Part shown: in pieces, positions 19,117-29,209 of the stretch
Layout: each line of letters begins with the position of its first letter
Numbering within the stretch: the first letter of the stretch is position 1
Assembly: GCA_902557235.1 (NCBI GenBank)
Contig: CACDZR010000001.1
Coordinates: 160,631-224,630 of the forward strand
Direction: 5' to 3'
DNA length: 64,000 nucleotides
DNA from: an uncultured Pelagibacteraceae bacterium
GTDB lineage: Bacteria; Pseudomonadota; Alphaproteobacteria; Pelagibacterales; Pelagibacteraceae
The notes under the pieces: generated by a model
Told to the model about the DNA's origin: nothing
The model's input: the letters and a program-made list of their open reading frames with translations, nothing else
The model's database searches: none
Made by a program: the position numbers and the translations under genes

Positions 19117-21561
19117 ATGGAAAAAAAACTTCCAAATAGCACTAAAGTTGTTGTTATAGGAGGTGGAGTGGTAGGTTGTTCAGTTGCTTACCATTTAGCT
19201 AAATTTGGTTGGAAAGATACAATTCTTTTAGAAAGAGATCAGTTAACCTCAGGGACAACCTGGCATGCAGCTGGATTAGTAAGTCAATTAGGTCCCTCAG
19301 CAGCAATTACCAAAATTAGAAAATATACTTTAGATCTTTATAAAGAACTTGAAAAAAAAGTTGATCATTCAGCTGGATTAAAATTGAACGGTGCACTTTC
19401 AATTGCTGAGAATAAAGGTAGATGGCAAGAACTTCAAAGACAAGCAACCACAGCTCAGCTCTTTGATGTTGATGTAAGAATTTTAGATAAAGATCAAATT
19501 AAAAAAGATTATCCAATTGTGAATACCGATGAAGTTTTAGGAGGAATTTTAATGCCAGGCGATGGTGCTGCAGATCCATCAGGAGTAACACATATGTTAG
19601 CAAAAGCAGCTAGAATGGAAGGAGCAAAAATTTTTGAACAATCTCCTGTTGATGAAATTTTAACAAAGAATGGAAAAATTTCTGGAGTAAAAGTAAATGG
19701 CCAAAAAATTGATTGCGAGTATATAGTTTTAGCTTCAGGAATGTGGTCACGCCAAATTGGAGAAAAAGCTGGAGTAAGTATACCTCTTTATCCAGCAGAA
19801 CATTTTTATATTATTACTGAGCCGATTGAAAATCTTTCTAAAACTTTACCAGTGATAAGAGATTTTGATAATAGGACTTATATTAAAGAAGACGCTGGAA
19901 AAATATTAGTTGGTATATTTGAGTCTCAGTCTATTCCAGCTTGGGATAAAATTAACAAAGTTCCAGAGGATTTTTCGTTTGGAGAATTTCAAGAAAATTT
20001 TGAGCATTTTGAACCTTATTTAGCTACTGCAATTAAAAGATTTCCAGTTTTAGAAACAGCAGGAATTAGAAAATTTTTTTCAGGTCCAGAGTCATTTACT
20101 CCAGATACAAATACACTATTAGGAGAGGTGCCTGAAATAAAAAACTTTTTTGTATGCTGTGGTTTAAACAGTATTGGAATTGGAAGTGGAGGAGGAGTTG
20201 GTAAAGTTACTGCTGAATGGTTAATCAATGGACATATTAACGAAGATATTTTTTGTTATGACATTAAAAGATTTCAAAAATTTCATTCTGATCTAAGTTT
20301 TATTAAAAAAAGAATTACGGAGTCTTTAGGAGATTTATATGGAATGCATTGGCCGTTTAAACAACATAAAACTTCAAGGAATATAAAAACTCTTCCATAT
20401 CATGATGAGTTAAAAAGTTTTGGTGCTTGTTTTGGTGTGTCTGGTGGATATGAAAGACCTATGTGGTTTGCATTAGATGGAGAAAAAACGGAATATGAAT
20501 ACAGCTATAATTACCAAAATTGGTACCCTTCTGCAGAATATGAAACGAATAATACTGTCAAGAAAGTTGGTTTATTTGACTTAACTCCTTTTTCTAAATT
20601 TGAGATTAAATCTGATAAAGCTCATAAGGAATTACAAAAAATTTGTACTGCAAATATCAAAAATGAAGTTGGCAAATGTATTTATACACATATGTTAAAT
20701 CCCGATGGTGGCATTGAAGCAGATTTAACAGTTGTTTGCATCGATAAAGATCATTTTAGAATTATAAGTTCTGCAGCCACAAGGGAGAGAGATAAATTTC
20801 ACATAAAAAAATACCTCGCAAAAGATATAGAGTTAAAAGACGTTACAGATGATTTTTGTGTATTTGGTGTGTTTGGACCAAAGAGCAGAGCTTTAATGAA
20901 ATCAATTTCAAAAGATAATTTTGAAAATGATAATTTTAGATTTAGTACAGCAAAATATATCACTATTGAAGGAATTAAAATTTGGACTCAAAGATTGTCA
21001 TATGTTGGAGAATTAGGTTACGAATTATATGTTAAATCGAAAGATGCTAAAAAAATTTACGAATTGCTGATTGATAAAGGTAAAGATTTTAACCTTTCGA
21101 ATTGTGGTATGCACGCTATGGATATTATGCGAATGGAGAGCGGGTTTTTACATTGGGGCCATGATATTTCACCAGAGGAAAATCAATATCAAGCAGGTTT
21201 ATCTTTCACAATAAGTTCTAAAAAAGAGGATGAATTTATTGGTAAAAAAGCATTGGAAAAGATCAAAAAAGAAAAAATTAAAAGTAGATTTGCAATGTTT
21301 ACTTTAAAAGATAGTAAGCCAGGTGAACCATTATTGCTTCATGATGAGCCTATATATTTAGAAAATAACATTATAGGAAGATCAACATCAGGCAATTATT
21401 CTTTTAATTTTAAGAAAAATTTAACATTTGGTTATATCAATAACGATATTTCAAATGACGAACTTCACAAAAAACATCTATTCATTGAAGTAGAGAAAAA
21501 AAAATATCCAATAGAGATTATTATCAAACCTTTAAAACAAACTAATTTTAAAAATAATTAA
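19117..21561 (+). CDS. dimethylglycine/sarcosine dehydrogenase-like FAD oxidoreductase with GcvT-like C-terminal domain
   Basis: VVVIGGGVVGCSVAYHLAKFGW; C-terminal GELGYELYVKS..GMHAMDIMRMESGF. Confidence 0.85.
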   Translation: MEKKLPNSTKVVVIGGGVVGCSVAYHLAKFGWKDTILLERDQLTSGTTWHAAGLVSQLGPSAAITKIRKYTLDLYKELEKKVDHSAGLKLNGALSIAENKGRWQELQRQATTAQLFDVDVRILDKDQIKKDYPIVNTDEVLGGILMPGDGAADPSGVTHMLAKAARMEGAKIFEQSPVDEILTKNGKISGVKVNGQKIDCEYIVLASGMWSRQIGEKAGVSIPLYPAEHFYIITEPIENLSKTLPVIRDFDNRTYIKEDAGKILVGIFESQSIPAWDKINKVPEDFSFGEFQENFEHFEPYLATAIKRFPVLETAGIRKFFSGPESFTPDTNTLLGEVPEIKNFFVCCGLNSIGIGSGGGVGKVTAEWLINGHINEDIFCYDIKRFQKFHSDLSFIKKRITESLGDLYGMHWPFKQHKTSRNIKTLPYHDELKSFGACFGVSGGYERPMWFALDGEKTEYEYSYNYQNWYPSAEYETNNTVKKVGLFDLTPFSKFEIKSDKAHKELQKICTANIKNEVGKCIYTHMLNPDGGIEADLTVVCIDKDHFRIISSAATRERDKFHIKKYLAKDIELKDVTDDFCVFGVFGPKSRALMKSISKDNFENDNFRFSTAKYITIEGIKIWTQRLSYVGELGYELYVKSKDAKKIYELLIDKGKDFNLSNCGMHAMDIMRMESGFLHWGHDISPEENQYQAGLSFTISSKKEDEFIGKKALEKIKKEKIKSRFAMFTLKDSKPGEPLLLHDEPIYLENNIIGRSTSGNYSFNFKKNLTFGYINNDISNDELHKKHLFIEVEKKKYPIEIIIKPLKQTNFKNN

Positions 21562-22409
21562 GTTCTATTTCTTAAGAAAAATACAAAAAGAACAGAAGTC
21601 ATCATCATAATCAAAGCATAAGCTGCTGTTGGAACCATGTAAGTCATGTTTTGTCCAAACAGTTGAGTTCCTACAAAAACAGCTAACGTTCCATTTTGTA
21701 ATCCACACTCAAGAGATATACATCTTTGTTGAGCAACACCTGATGCAAAAAATTTAGCTACGTAAAAGCCTATGATCATCATGGAAATATTAAGAACCAA
21801 AGCAATAGTTCCTGCTGTAGTTAGGAACATTATGATGCTATCCCATTCTTGAATGTAGATAGCAATGAAAACAATTGAAAATAATCCTATAGATGCTTTT
21901 TCAATAATTTTGATATTATTTTCTATGAAATCACTAAAAAATTTTCTAATAATCATTCCAATTATCACTGGCACAGTAACTACAAAAAACATCTTTAAGG
22001 ATATACCAAGCATTGAAACATCTTTTTCGATATAAGTGATATTAAATAAATCAATTGATAAGAAAACTATATAAGGAACTGAAACAATACTTATCAAACT
22101 AGTAAACGCAGTGAGAGATATAGATAGTGCGACATCACCATCTGCAAATTTAGTGAGCACATTTGATGTTACTCCACCAGGTGCAGCTGCAATCAACATT
22201 ACCCCTAAAGCTAGCTCAATTGGAGTTTTTAAAATAATTATTAACAGATAACCAATAATTGGAAGAACAACTAATTGACAAATTAAACCAACAAAAAATT
22301 CTTTTGGATGCTGAAATACTCTTGTGAAATCTTTTACTGTTAATGACGCCCCAAGCCCTAACATTATAAGAGCTAGCGCAAATGGCGCTATTGTTGTTAC
22401 TATACCCAT
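21558..22409 (-). CDS. bile acid:sodium symporter family transporter
   Basis: AAPGGVTSNVLTKFADGDVALSISLTA motif. Confidence 0.85.
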   Translation of the reverse strand: MGIVTTIAPFALALIMLGLGASLTVKDFTRVFQHPKEFFVGLICQLVVLPIIGYLLIIILKTPIELALGVMLIAAAPGGVTSNVLTKFADGDVALSISLTAFTSLISIVSVPYIVFLSIDLFNITYIEKDVSMLGISLKMFFVVTVPVIIGMIIRKFFSDFIENNIKIIEKASIGLFSIVFIAIYIQEWDSIIMFLTTAGTIALVLNISMMIIGFYVAKFFASGVAQQRCISLECGLQNGTLAVFVGTQLFGQNMTYMVPTAAYALIMMMTSVLFVFFLRNRT

Positions 22410-22449
22410 GACCCCTCTGTGTAATAATCGAAAATAATTTATTAAAGAT

Positions 22450-23427
22450 TTAAGAAATTACAAGAAGATTTAAAATTTTACGAATAAACTTTGCCTTATA
22501 TTTAAAAATTTGTGCTTGATAAGGTAAAATTTTTCTAAAATTCATAGTGGTTAGCACATATTGTTTTTTTTTATTTAACTTTATTAAATCCTCTTTTATT
22601 AAATATTTACACTTTCTAATTATTGTTGCTCTGGGAATTTTTGTCATATCAGAAATCGACATTGCGCTTATACCAGTTTCTGCCCCAAGATTTTCTATAA
22701 CAATATTACTAGTAGTAAAGTAATCTAATGAGGGTTTATTCTTATCAGAATTTAATTGATCTGTTACGTTTAAAACTTGGTTCATGCAAACTGTTCCCCA
22801 AATATGAAACGTAGTTAAATCTTTAAAAAATTTATGGTAACCTATAATCAATGGTATTTGCATTCTATAAAACCAACCCCATGCCAATGAAAATCTTTTT
22901 TTTATAATATTTTCAATAATTTTTTGATCAGGTTTTTTAGAATAAACCTTATCTTTATTTAAGGCTTTGGAAACTAAAGATATATATTTTGATGAAAATT
23001 TTATTTGTTGTTCTGGCTTAACAAAGTCGAATGCTTTTCTATCGATTACAATTTTTTTTTTATTACGAGTTATTACACCTTCATTTTCAAGTTCTATAAC
23101 TTTTCTTCTAATTGTTTCTTTAGGTAAATCTAATTTTTCACAAAGTTCAGTAATACTAAACCTATCAATTTGAAGATATGATTTCGAGTAGTATTCATCA
23201 TAAGAGTATTGAATATTCATCTGGTCGTAAAATTGAAGAGTCTTTTCAATTAAAGAAATTATTATCATATATTTATAGTGATCATTAAATGGCCTATAAA
23301 CACTGTTCATCCAATTCCATTGATGTGATATCCAATCTTTACTTAGAGTAGAATAATGAGACATAATGGATTCATATACCTGGTCGTCGGAGAGTGTTTT
23401 TGAAAAATCTATTTCCTGAATGCTCAT
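22450..23427 (-). CDS. transcriptional regulator with two winged-helix-like domains
   Basis: two HTH segments: SITELCEKLDLPKETIRRKVIELENEGVI and SISDMTKIPRATIIRKCKYLIKEDLI. Confidence 0.7.
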   Translation of the reverse strand: MSIQEIDFSKTLSDDQVYESIMSHYSTLSKDWISHQWNWMNSVYRPFNDHYKYMIIISLIEKTLQFYDQMNIQYSYDEYYSKSYLQIDRFSITELCEKLDLPKETIRRKVIELENEGVITRNKKKIVIDRKAFDFVKPEQQIKFSSKYISLVSKALNKDKVYSKKPDQKIIENIIKKRFSLAWGWFYRMQIPLIIGYHKFFKDLTTFHIWGTVCMNQVLNVTDQLNSDKNKPSLDYFTTSNIVIENLGAETGISAMSISDMTKIPRATIIRKCKYLIKEDLIKLNKKKQYVLTTMNFRKILPYQAQIFKYKAKFIRKILNLLVIS

Positions 23428-23449
23428 AACTTTAATTTTGCTAATAGAA

Positions 23450-23494
23450 ACCCAAATTGAACAGTTGTCAATTTAATAGTGACCCAAATTGAAC
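23450..23494. repeat. two copies of direct repeat ACCCAAATTGAAC, 32 bp apart start to start (23450-23462 and 23482-23494)
   Basis: 13/13 identical; between the regulator and small-membrane-protein genes. Confidence 0.75.
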
Positions 23495-23538
23495 TTTCAT
23501 AAAATTGTTCTTATCATTGTAAAATGTTTTAATAAAGT

Positions 23539-23769
23539 ATGAATACTAAAGGCTTTACAGAGAATACTGAAAATATCGAGACCCCAAATGATATTAATGT
23601 TTCTGAAAAGCCTTTAAATCCAAACAAAATTAGTTCTGGAAGAGTTGATATCAACGTTTTAAAGTCAAAACTAGAGGCACAACAAGGTAAGGAGTTAAGA
23701 AAAAATATTTTCATTTTTTCATTTTGCATTCTGCTATTAGGTTCGATTGGAATATTTCTATCTTTATAA
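23539..23769 (+). CDS. small single-TM protein
   Basis: SSGRVDINVLKSKLEAQQGKELRKN followed by a TM segment; paralogous to next gene. Confidence 0.65.
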   Translation: MNTKGFTENTENIETPNDINVSEKPLNPNKISSGRVDINVLKSKLEAQQGKELRKNIFIFSFCILLLGSIGIFLSL

Positions 23770-23808
23770 TTTTATTTGCTAATAATTTAAAAGAGTGTTT
23801 TATTACCC

Positions 23809-24021
23809 ATGATGAAAAATTTAACTAATTCTCTTAAACAAAAACTTACTTCGAAATATACAGTTTCTGACATACCACAAATCTCCTCTAGAAGTACAGA
23901 TATTAACGTTCTTTTGAACAGAGTAAAATCTGACAAAAAAGAAGAAATTAGAAAAAAGTTTTATTTTTCTGCTGCTGCTTCTGCAGGATTAATTTTATTT
24001 GGTTTAGTTGTTTTTAGCTAA
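23809..24021 (+). CDS. small single-TM protein, paralog of the preceding gene
   Basis: SSRSTDINVLLNRVKSDKKEEIRKK followed by a TM segment. Confidence 0.65.
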   Translation: MMKNLTNSLKQKLTSKYTVSDIPQISSRSTDINVLLNRVKSDKKEEIRKKFYFSAAASAGLILFGLVVFS

Positions 24022-24112
24022 AACCAAACATTTAATCAAAAATCACATGAATTTAATGATTAATAATTATTGAATCAAAATTTATAAATATTATAAATCA
24101 ACAAAGTAAAAA

Positions 24113-24189
24113 GGCGGGGTAGCTCAGTTGGTTAGAGCGCGGGACTCATAAGCCCGAGGTCAGTGGTTCGATCCCACTTCCCGCTACCA
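24113..24189 (+). tRNA. tRNA-Met(CAT), elongator type
   Basis: 77 nt; acceptor GGCGGGG/TCCCGCT, D-stem GCTC/GAGC, anticodon loop CTCATAA, GGTTCGATCC T-loop, encoded CCA. Confidence 0.93.
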
Positions 24190-25059
24190 TTATTTAGTTA
24201 GTTTTCTCAAATAATTTGAATACTCACAATTTCCATAAAAATTAATTGCTTTAATTATTTGATTATTTGAAATCCATTTATTATTTAAGGCGATTTCCTC
24301 AAGGCATGCAATTTTAAATCCTTGTCTATTTTCAATAGCGGATACAAATGCAGATGTTTTATAAAAGTCTTCTATAGAACCCGTATCTAACCAAGCTCCA
24401 CCTCTCCCAATTATATCTGCACTCAACTGTTTTTTTGATTTATAAAAATTTAATAAATCAACAATTTCTACCTCACCTCTTTTTGATGGCTTAAGTTTTT
24501 TTGCTAATTCAACTACTTTATTATCAAAAAAGTATAATCCCGTAATTGCTAAATCTGACAAGAATTTTTTTGGTTTTTCTTTTATTGATAAGATTTTATT
24601 TTTTTTATCTACTTTTGCCACCCCAAATGCTTCAGGGTGTTGAACCTTATGCAATACCACTCTAGCACCTTTTTTTAATTTTGTATTTTCTTGAAGTTTT
24701 GAAGTAAGATTTTGACCATAAAAAAAATTATCTCCCAAGATCATTGCAACGTTATCTTTGCCAATAAATTTTTCCCCAATTACAAAAGCATCAGGTAACC
24801 CCCTTGGTTTATCTTGTTCAAGATAAGTTATTTTTATTCCCAAATTATTTCCATTTGGAATAAGTTTTTTATATTGATACAATTGTCCTTTATTAACAAT
24901 AATTAAAATGTCTTTTATTCCTGCAAGCATTAAGATTGATAGAGGATAAAAAATTAAAGGTTTATCATAAATTGGAAGAAGTTGTTTGTTAACCGCTTTT
25001 GTTAATGGACTCATCCTAGTACCCTTGCCACCAGCTAAAATAATTCCTTTTTTAATCAT
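24190..25059 (-). CDS. rfbA: glucose-1-phosphate thymidylyltransferase
   Basis: GIILAGGKGTRMSPLTKAVNKQLLPIYDKPLI. Confidence 0.92.
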   Translation of the reverse strand: MIKKGIILAGGKGTRMSPLTKAVNKQLLPIYDKPLIFYPLSILMLAGIKDILIIVNKGQLYQYKKLIPNGNNLGIKITYLEQDKPRGLPDAFVIGEKFIGKDNVAMILGDNFFYGQNLTSKLQENTKLKKGARVVLHKVQHPEAFGVAKVDKKNKILSIKEKPKKFLSDLAITGLYFFDNKVVELAKKLKPSKRGEVEIVDLLNFYKSKKQLSADIIGRGGAWLDTGSIEDFYKTSAFVSAIENRQGFKIACLEEIALNNKWISNNQIIKAINFYGNCEYSNYLRKLTK

Positions 25060-26069
25060 GATTTCCCTAATCTTTTAACAATATCTTTTTTTGACAAGTT
25101 TTTGTAGTACGTTTTATTTTTAGTATACCACTCAAATGTTAATTTAATCCCCTCTGAAAAATTAACTTTTGGTTTCCAACCAAGTTTTTTAATAATTTTA
25201 TTGCTGTTTAAAGCATACCTAATATCATGTCCTGGACGATCTTTAACGAAATTTATTTTTACATTTTTTCCAATTTTTACTAACTTTTTTGAAATAGCTA
25301 ATAGTTGTGAACACACTTGTAAGTTATTCAAATTTTTATTTGAACCAATATTATAAAATTCTCCAATTTTGCCTTTTAAAAATACTTTTATTAAAGCTTC
25401 ACAATGATCTTTTACAAAAATCCATTCTCTTGAATTTGTGCCTTTCCCATAAATTGGTAAGGGTTTATTATTTAAAATGTTGTAAATTAATTTTGGTATT
25501 AATTTTTCAGGATGTTGTTTTGGCCCATAATTATTTGAACAATTAGTTACAATAGCTGGAATTTTATAAGTTCTAACATATGATCTGACTAAGTGATCTG
25601 AGGCTGCTTTGCTCGCAGCGTAAGGTGAACTAGGATTATAAGGAAAATTTTCATTTGAACGGCCTTTTAAAATATCACCATAAACTTCATCAGTAGAAAT
25701 ATGAATTAATTTACACTTATATTTTCTAGCAAATTTTTTAAAACACTCTAATAAATTATATACATCAACAATATTACTATCAATAAAGTTAGCTGGATTA
25801 TCTATAGATCTATCTACATGAGTTTCAGCAGCAAGATTAAAAATGCAGGAAGGCTTATATTTATTTAATATTTTATTGAATTTTTTATCCCCTATGCTGC
25901 ATTTTATAAACTTATAGTTTTTAAAAGATTTTAATTTTCTTACATTATAGAAATTTGATGAATAAGTGACTTTATCAATATTTATAACAAAATATTTTTT
26001 TTTTATTAATAACTCAATTAAATTACTTCCTATAAATCCTAACCCGCCAGTTACAATTATTTTTTTCAT
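25056..26069 (-). CDS. rfbB: dTDP-glucose 4,6-dehydratase
   Basis: VTGGLGFIGSNLIE, STDEVYG, SPYAASKAASDHL. Confidence 0.92.
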   Translation of the reverse strand: MKKIIVTGGLGFIGSNLIELLIKKKYFVINIDKVTYSSNFYNVRKLKSFKNYKFIKCSIGDKKFNKILNKYKPSCIFNLAAETHVDRSIDNPANFIDSNIVDVYNLLECFKKFARKYKCKLIHISTDEVYGDILKGRSNENFPYNPSSPYAASKAASDHLVRSYVRTYKIPAIVTNCSNNYGPKQHPEKLIPKLIYNILNNKPLPIYGKGTNSREWIFVKDHCEALIKVFLKGKIGEFYNIGSNKNLNNLQVCSQLLAISKKLVKIGKNVKINFVKDRPGHDIRYALNSNKIIKKLGWKPKVNFSEGIKLTFEWYTKNKTYYKNLSKKDIVKRLGKS

Positions 26070-26127
26070 TGATTATTTTATTTTTACATTAGCAAAAAGT
26101 ATTAGTATAGTTGATTACACCGATCAT

Positions 26128-27018
26128 ATGTCAATATCTAGGCAAAATTTAACAGTAATTATTGTAAGCTTTATGAGTGAAAATGTGATTCATGACTGTA
26201 TTAGCTCTATACCCAAAGATGTCAAAGTTATTGTAGTTGATAATTCAAACAATAAAACTTTTAAAGATGAAATTGAAAAAAAATATAACAATGTTCGTTG
26301 CATATTATCTGAGAATAATATTGGCATGGGTGCAGGTAATAATTATGGATTAAGTGAAATTGATACTGATTATGGATTTATTCTTAATCCTGATGTTGTA
26401 TTAAGAAATGATACAATTGATGAAATCATACTTGCCTCTAATAAAATTAATGCATTTTCTATAATTTCTCCAATTATGGAAGAAGAAAATTATCCAAACT
26501 ACAAGATAAATAAAGATGATAATTATATAAATAAAAAAGATGAACCTTTTAAAGTAGAGAGTGTTGATGGATTTGCAATGTTATTAAATATTTCGAGATT
26601 AAAAAGATTAAAAAATTTTAGAGATAAAAAATTTTTTGATGAAAATATTTTTCTTTATTTAGAAAACGATGATTTATGTAAAAGAGTAATCGAAAATAAT
26701 GAGGACATTTATATCGTACCAAAATCGAAAATTAAACATCTTGGCGCAAAAGGGGTTAATGAAAAATATAAATATGAAATAGAATTATCAAGAAATTGGC
26801 ATTGGGTTTGGTCAAAATTTTATTATAATAAAAAACACTATGGTTTTTTAAAAGCATATATAAAAGTGTTTCCAATATTTATATCAGCAACTTTAAAATT
26901 ACTTTTTTATTTTTTTATAAATAAAAAAAAAAAAGAAATATACTTATTTAGAGTATTGGGATTTGTAAATGCAGCAATAGGAAAAAAATCTTTTTACAGG
27001 CCTAAAATTGATTATTAA
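26128..27018 (+). CDS. GT2-like glycosyltransferase
   Basis: NLTVIIVSFMSE, VVDNSNN, NPDVVLR; ATG at 26128 preferred to the upstream ORF start. Confidence 0.8.
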   Translation: MSISRQNLTVIIVSFMSENVIHDCISSIPKDVKVIVVDNSNNKTFKDEIEKKYNNVRCILSENNIGMGAGNNYGLSEIDTDYGFILNPDVVLRNDTIDEIILASNKINAFSIISPIMEEENYPNYKINKDDNYINKKDEPFKVESVDGFAMLLNISRLKRLKNFRDKKFFDENIFLYLENDDLCKRVIENNEDIYIVPKSKIKHLGAKGVNEKYKYEIELSRNWHWVWSKFYYNKKHYGFLKAYIKVFPIFISATLKLLFYFFINKKKKEIYLFRVLGFVNAAIGKKSFYRPKIDY

Positions 27019-27542
27019 TGACCGGGAAATTCTATCAAGTTTTCTACTTTATAGTTTTTGGAAATTAGATTATCAGAACCTTTAAGATCAAATAAATTTA
27101 TTACAAAAATAAAACCAGCAACTTCCCCTTTTGAAATTTTAATTAATTTAGCTGCTGCCTCAGCTGTTCCACCAGTAGCGATTAAATCATCTATAATCAA
27201 AACTTTATCACCCTCATCTATAGAGTCTTTATGCACCTCAATTGTTGCTGATCCATATTCTAACTCAAAGTCAACAGAGTGTACATCTGACGGTAACTTG
27301 TTTTTTTTTCGTAACAAAATAAATGGTTTATTTAATATATAGGAAACTGCAGAAGCAAATACGAAACCTCTCGACTCAATAGCAGCAATTTTTGTAAAAT
27401 TAAACTTCTTTGATCTTTGAACAATTTGATCAATACTCTCTTTAAAAGCATTTTCATTTTTTATTAAAGTTGTGATATCTCGAAAAAGTATACCTTTTTT
27501 TGGATAGTCAGGTATTGATCTTATATATTTTTTCAGTTCCAT
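27015..27542 (-). CDS. apt: adenine phosphoribosyltransferase
   Basis: IPDYPKKGILFRDIT and VLIIDDLIATGGTAEAA PRPP motif. Confidence 0.92.
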   Translation of the reverse strand: MELKKYIRSIPDYPKKGILFRDITTLIKNENAFKESIDQIVQRSKKFNFTKIAAIESRGFVFASAVSYILNKPFILLRKKNKLPSDVHSVDFELEYGSATIEVHKDSIDEGDKVLIIDDLIATGGTAEAAAKLIKISKGEVAGFIFVINLFDLKGSDNLISKNYKVENLIEFPGH

Positions 27543-27569
27543 AAATTTAATCTTAATAATATTTATTTC

Positions 27570-28379
27570 TTAATTAAACAATTTTTTACTCAATTTTATA
27601 CATTCTTTTTTAAGTTGGGCGATATTAATATTAATGTCTATTTTTTTTTTAAGCTTAGAATTATTTAAATAAAAGGATTGATTTTTTTTGTTATTATTAA
27701 GCTTAATAACTTTATATTTTTTTTTATTTTTAATCGAATTTAAAAGCCAATTATTTAATTCTTTCAAGTAAACCTTTTTTCCCATTGAAACATTAAAAGT
27801 TCCAAATACTCTTTTTTTGATGATAGAATTGATTATCTTAGAGAACGTATTTATATCAATAAAATCTTTGAACTCATTTTTATTCAAAATTAATTCTTTT
27901 TTTTCAACTTTGCTAATCAAATAATCAAGATAAGTATTATGAATTTTTCTAGGGTTATATTTTTTAAAACCAATTATATTGGAAATTCTTAAAATAATAT
28001 TTTTATTTCCCTTAATCTTTAAAATTTTTTTTTCAGTTATGTATTTATTTTTTTCATAATTATTTGAACACTTTATTTTTGAGTTCTCATAAATATTTGC
28101 CTTAGGTTTATAAATTTTTCTTGAACTAAAGAAAATAAAATTGGTATCTTTATTAAGTTTTTTTACTATTTTTAAATCAATATCATTATTTATAGAATAG
28201 ACTTTTTTTACATAATTTTTATTAATCGAACAATTAATTATATAATCAAATTTATTGAGATTTTTTAAAGATTTTGAATTAAAGCTTTTAATTTTTACAA
28301 TGTGTTTATTTTTTAAAAATGTATATAAATTAGTTCCAATGAAACTATTTTTGCCAAAAATTAAAATTTTTTTTTTCAA
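27570..28379 (-). CDS. NAD-dependent epimerase/dehydratase-like protein, very Lys/Asn-rich
   Basis: N-terminal ILIFGKNSFIGTNL Rossmann, FFSSRKIY. Confidence 0.65.
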   Translation of the reverse strand: MKKKILIFGKNSFIGTNLYTFLKNKHIVKIKSFNSKSLKNLNKFDYIINCSINKNYVKKVYSINNDIDLKIVKKLNKDTNFIFFSSRKIYKPKANIYENSKIKCSNNYEKNKYITEKKILKIKGNKNIILRISNIIGFKKYNPRKIHNTYLDYLISKVEKKELILNKNEFKDFIDINTFSKIINSIIKKRVFGTFNVSMGKKVYLKELNNWLLNSIKNKKKYKVIKLNNNKKNQSFYLNNSKLKKKIDININIAQLKKECIKLSKKLFN

Positions 28380-28426
28380 TTAATGTGTTTTAAAAAATTA
28401 ATTATCATTAACTTATAATATTTGAG

Positions 28427-29209
28427 ATGAAATTGTCTATAATAATACCAGTTTATAATAGCTCTAAAATTTTAGAGAAACTTATAACTGAGATTAATTC
28501 TAACCTATCTAATAAATTTGAAAAAGATTATGAGATAATTTTGGTAAATGACTCCAGTAAAGATAATAGCTGGGCTGTGATTAAAAAAATTTCAAGAGAG
28601 TTTGATTTTGTAAAAGGAATAGATTTAAATAATAATGTGGGACAACATGGAGCTGTTTTTGTAGGGTTAAAGCACTCAATAGGAAATAAGATAATAATTA
28701 TGGATGATGATTTACAACATCCACCTAAAAGTTTAATAGCTATTTACGAGCAATTAGATTTATATGATGCTTGTTACACCCTTTATTTAAAAAGAAAACA
28801 TGTTTATTGGAAAATATTAGTCAGCACACTAAACAATTTTTTTTCAAGCTTTATTTTTGATAAACCATTTAAAATTTATACTTCTTCAATGAAAGGAATA
28901 AGAAGTGATATAAAAGATAGATTTATTGATCATAATCCAAAGATACCATTTATTGATAGTTTAATTTTAAAAGAAGCTAAAAATATAACTAACATAAGGG
29001 TTAATCACCAAGAAAGATTTGAGGGAAAAAGTAATTACGATATTAAAAAATTATTTGTTTTATGGTTTGACATGATTGAAAATTATCATTTTTATCCATT
29101 TAGATTTGGATCTTTAATAGGGTTATTTTCATTTTGTATTGTCAAATTTTTACGAATCTTTAATAGTAAAAAAAGTTTTTCTTTTAAGATTAAGGAAAAA
29201 ACTTTCTAA
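28427..29209 (+). CDS. GT2 glycosyltransferase (dolichol-phosphate mannosyltransferase-like), short C-terminus
   Basis: LSIIIPVYNSSKIL, VNDSSKDNSW, IMDDDLQHPP. Confidence 0.85.
   Translation: MKLSIIIPVYNSSKILEKLITEINSNLSNKFEKDYEIILVNDSSKDNSWAVIKKISREFDFVKGIDLNNNVGQHGAVFVGLKHSIGNKIIIMDDDLQHPPKSLIAIYEQLDLYDACYTLYLKRKHVYWKILVSTLNNFFSSFIFDKPFKIYTSSMKGIRSDIKDRFIDHNPKIPFIDSLILKEAKNITNIRVNHQERFEGKSNYDIKKLFVLWFDMIENYHFYPFRFGSLIGLFSFCIVKFLRIFNSKKSFSFKIKEKTF

Noticed and set aside
25966-26127. N-terminal 54-aa extension of the GT2 ORF
   Set aside because: Overlaps rfbB antisense; the GT2 fold starts at NLTVIIVSF just after ATG 26128.
28427-29209. GT2 gene possibly truncated at its C-terminus (lacks the second TM seen in many homologs)
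   Set aside because: It ends in the same interlocked-stop convergent arrangement as intact neighbours, so truncation is not supported from sequence alone.
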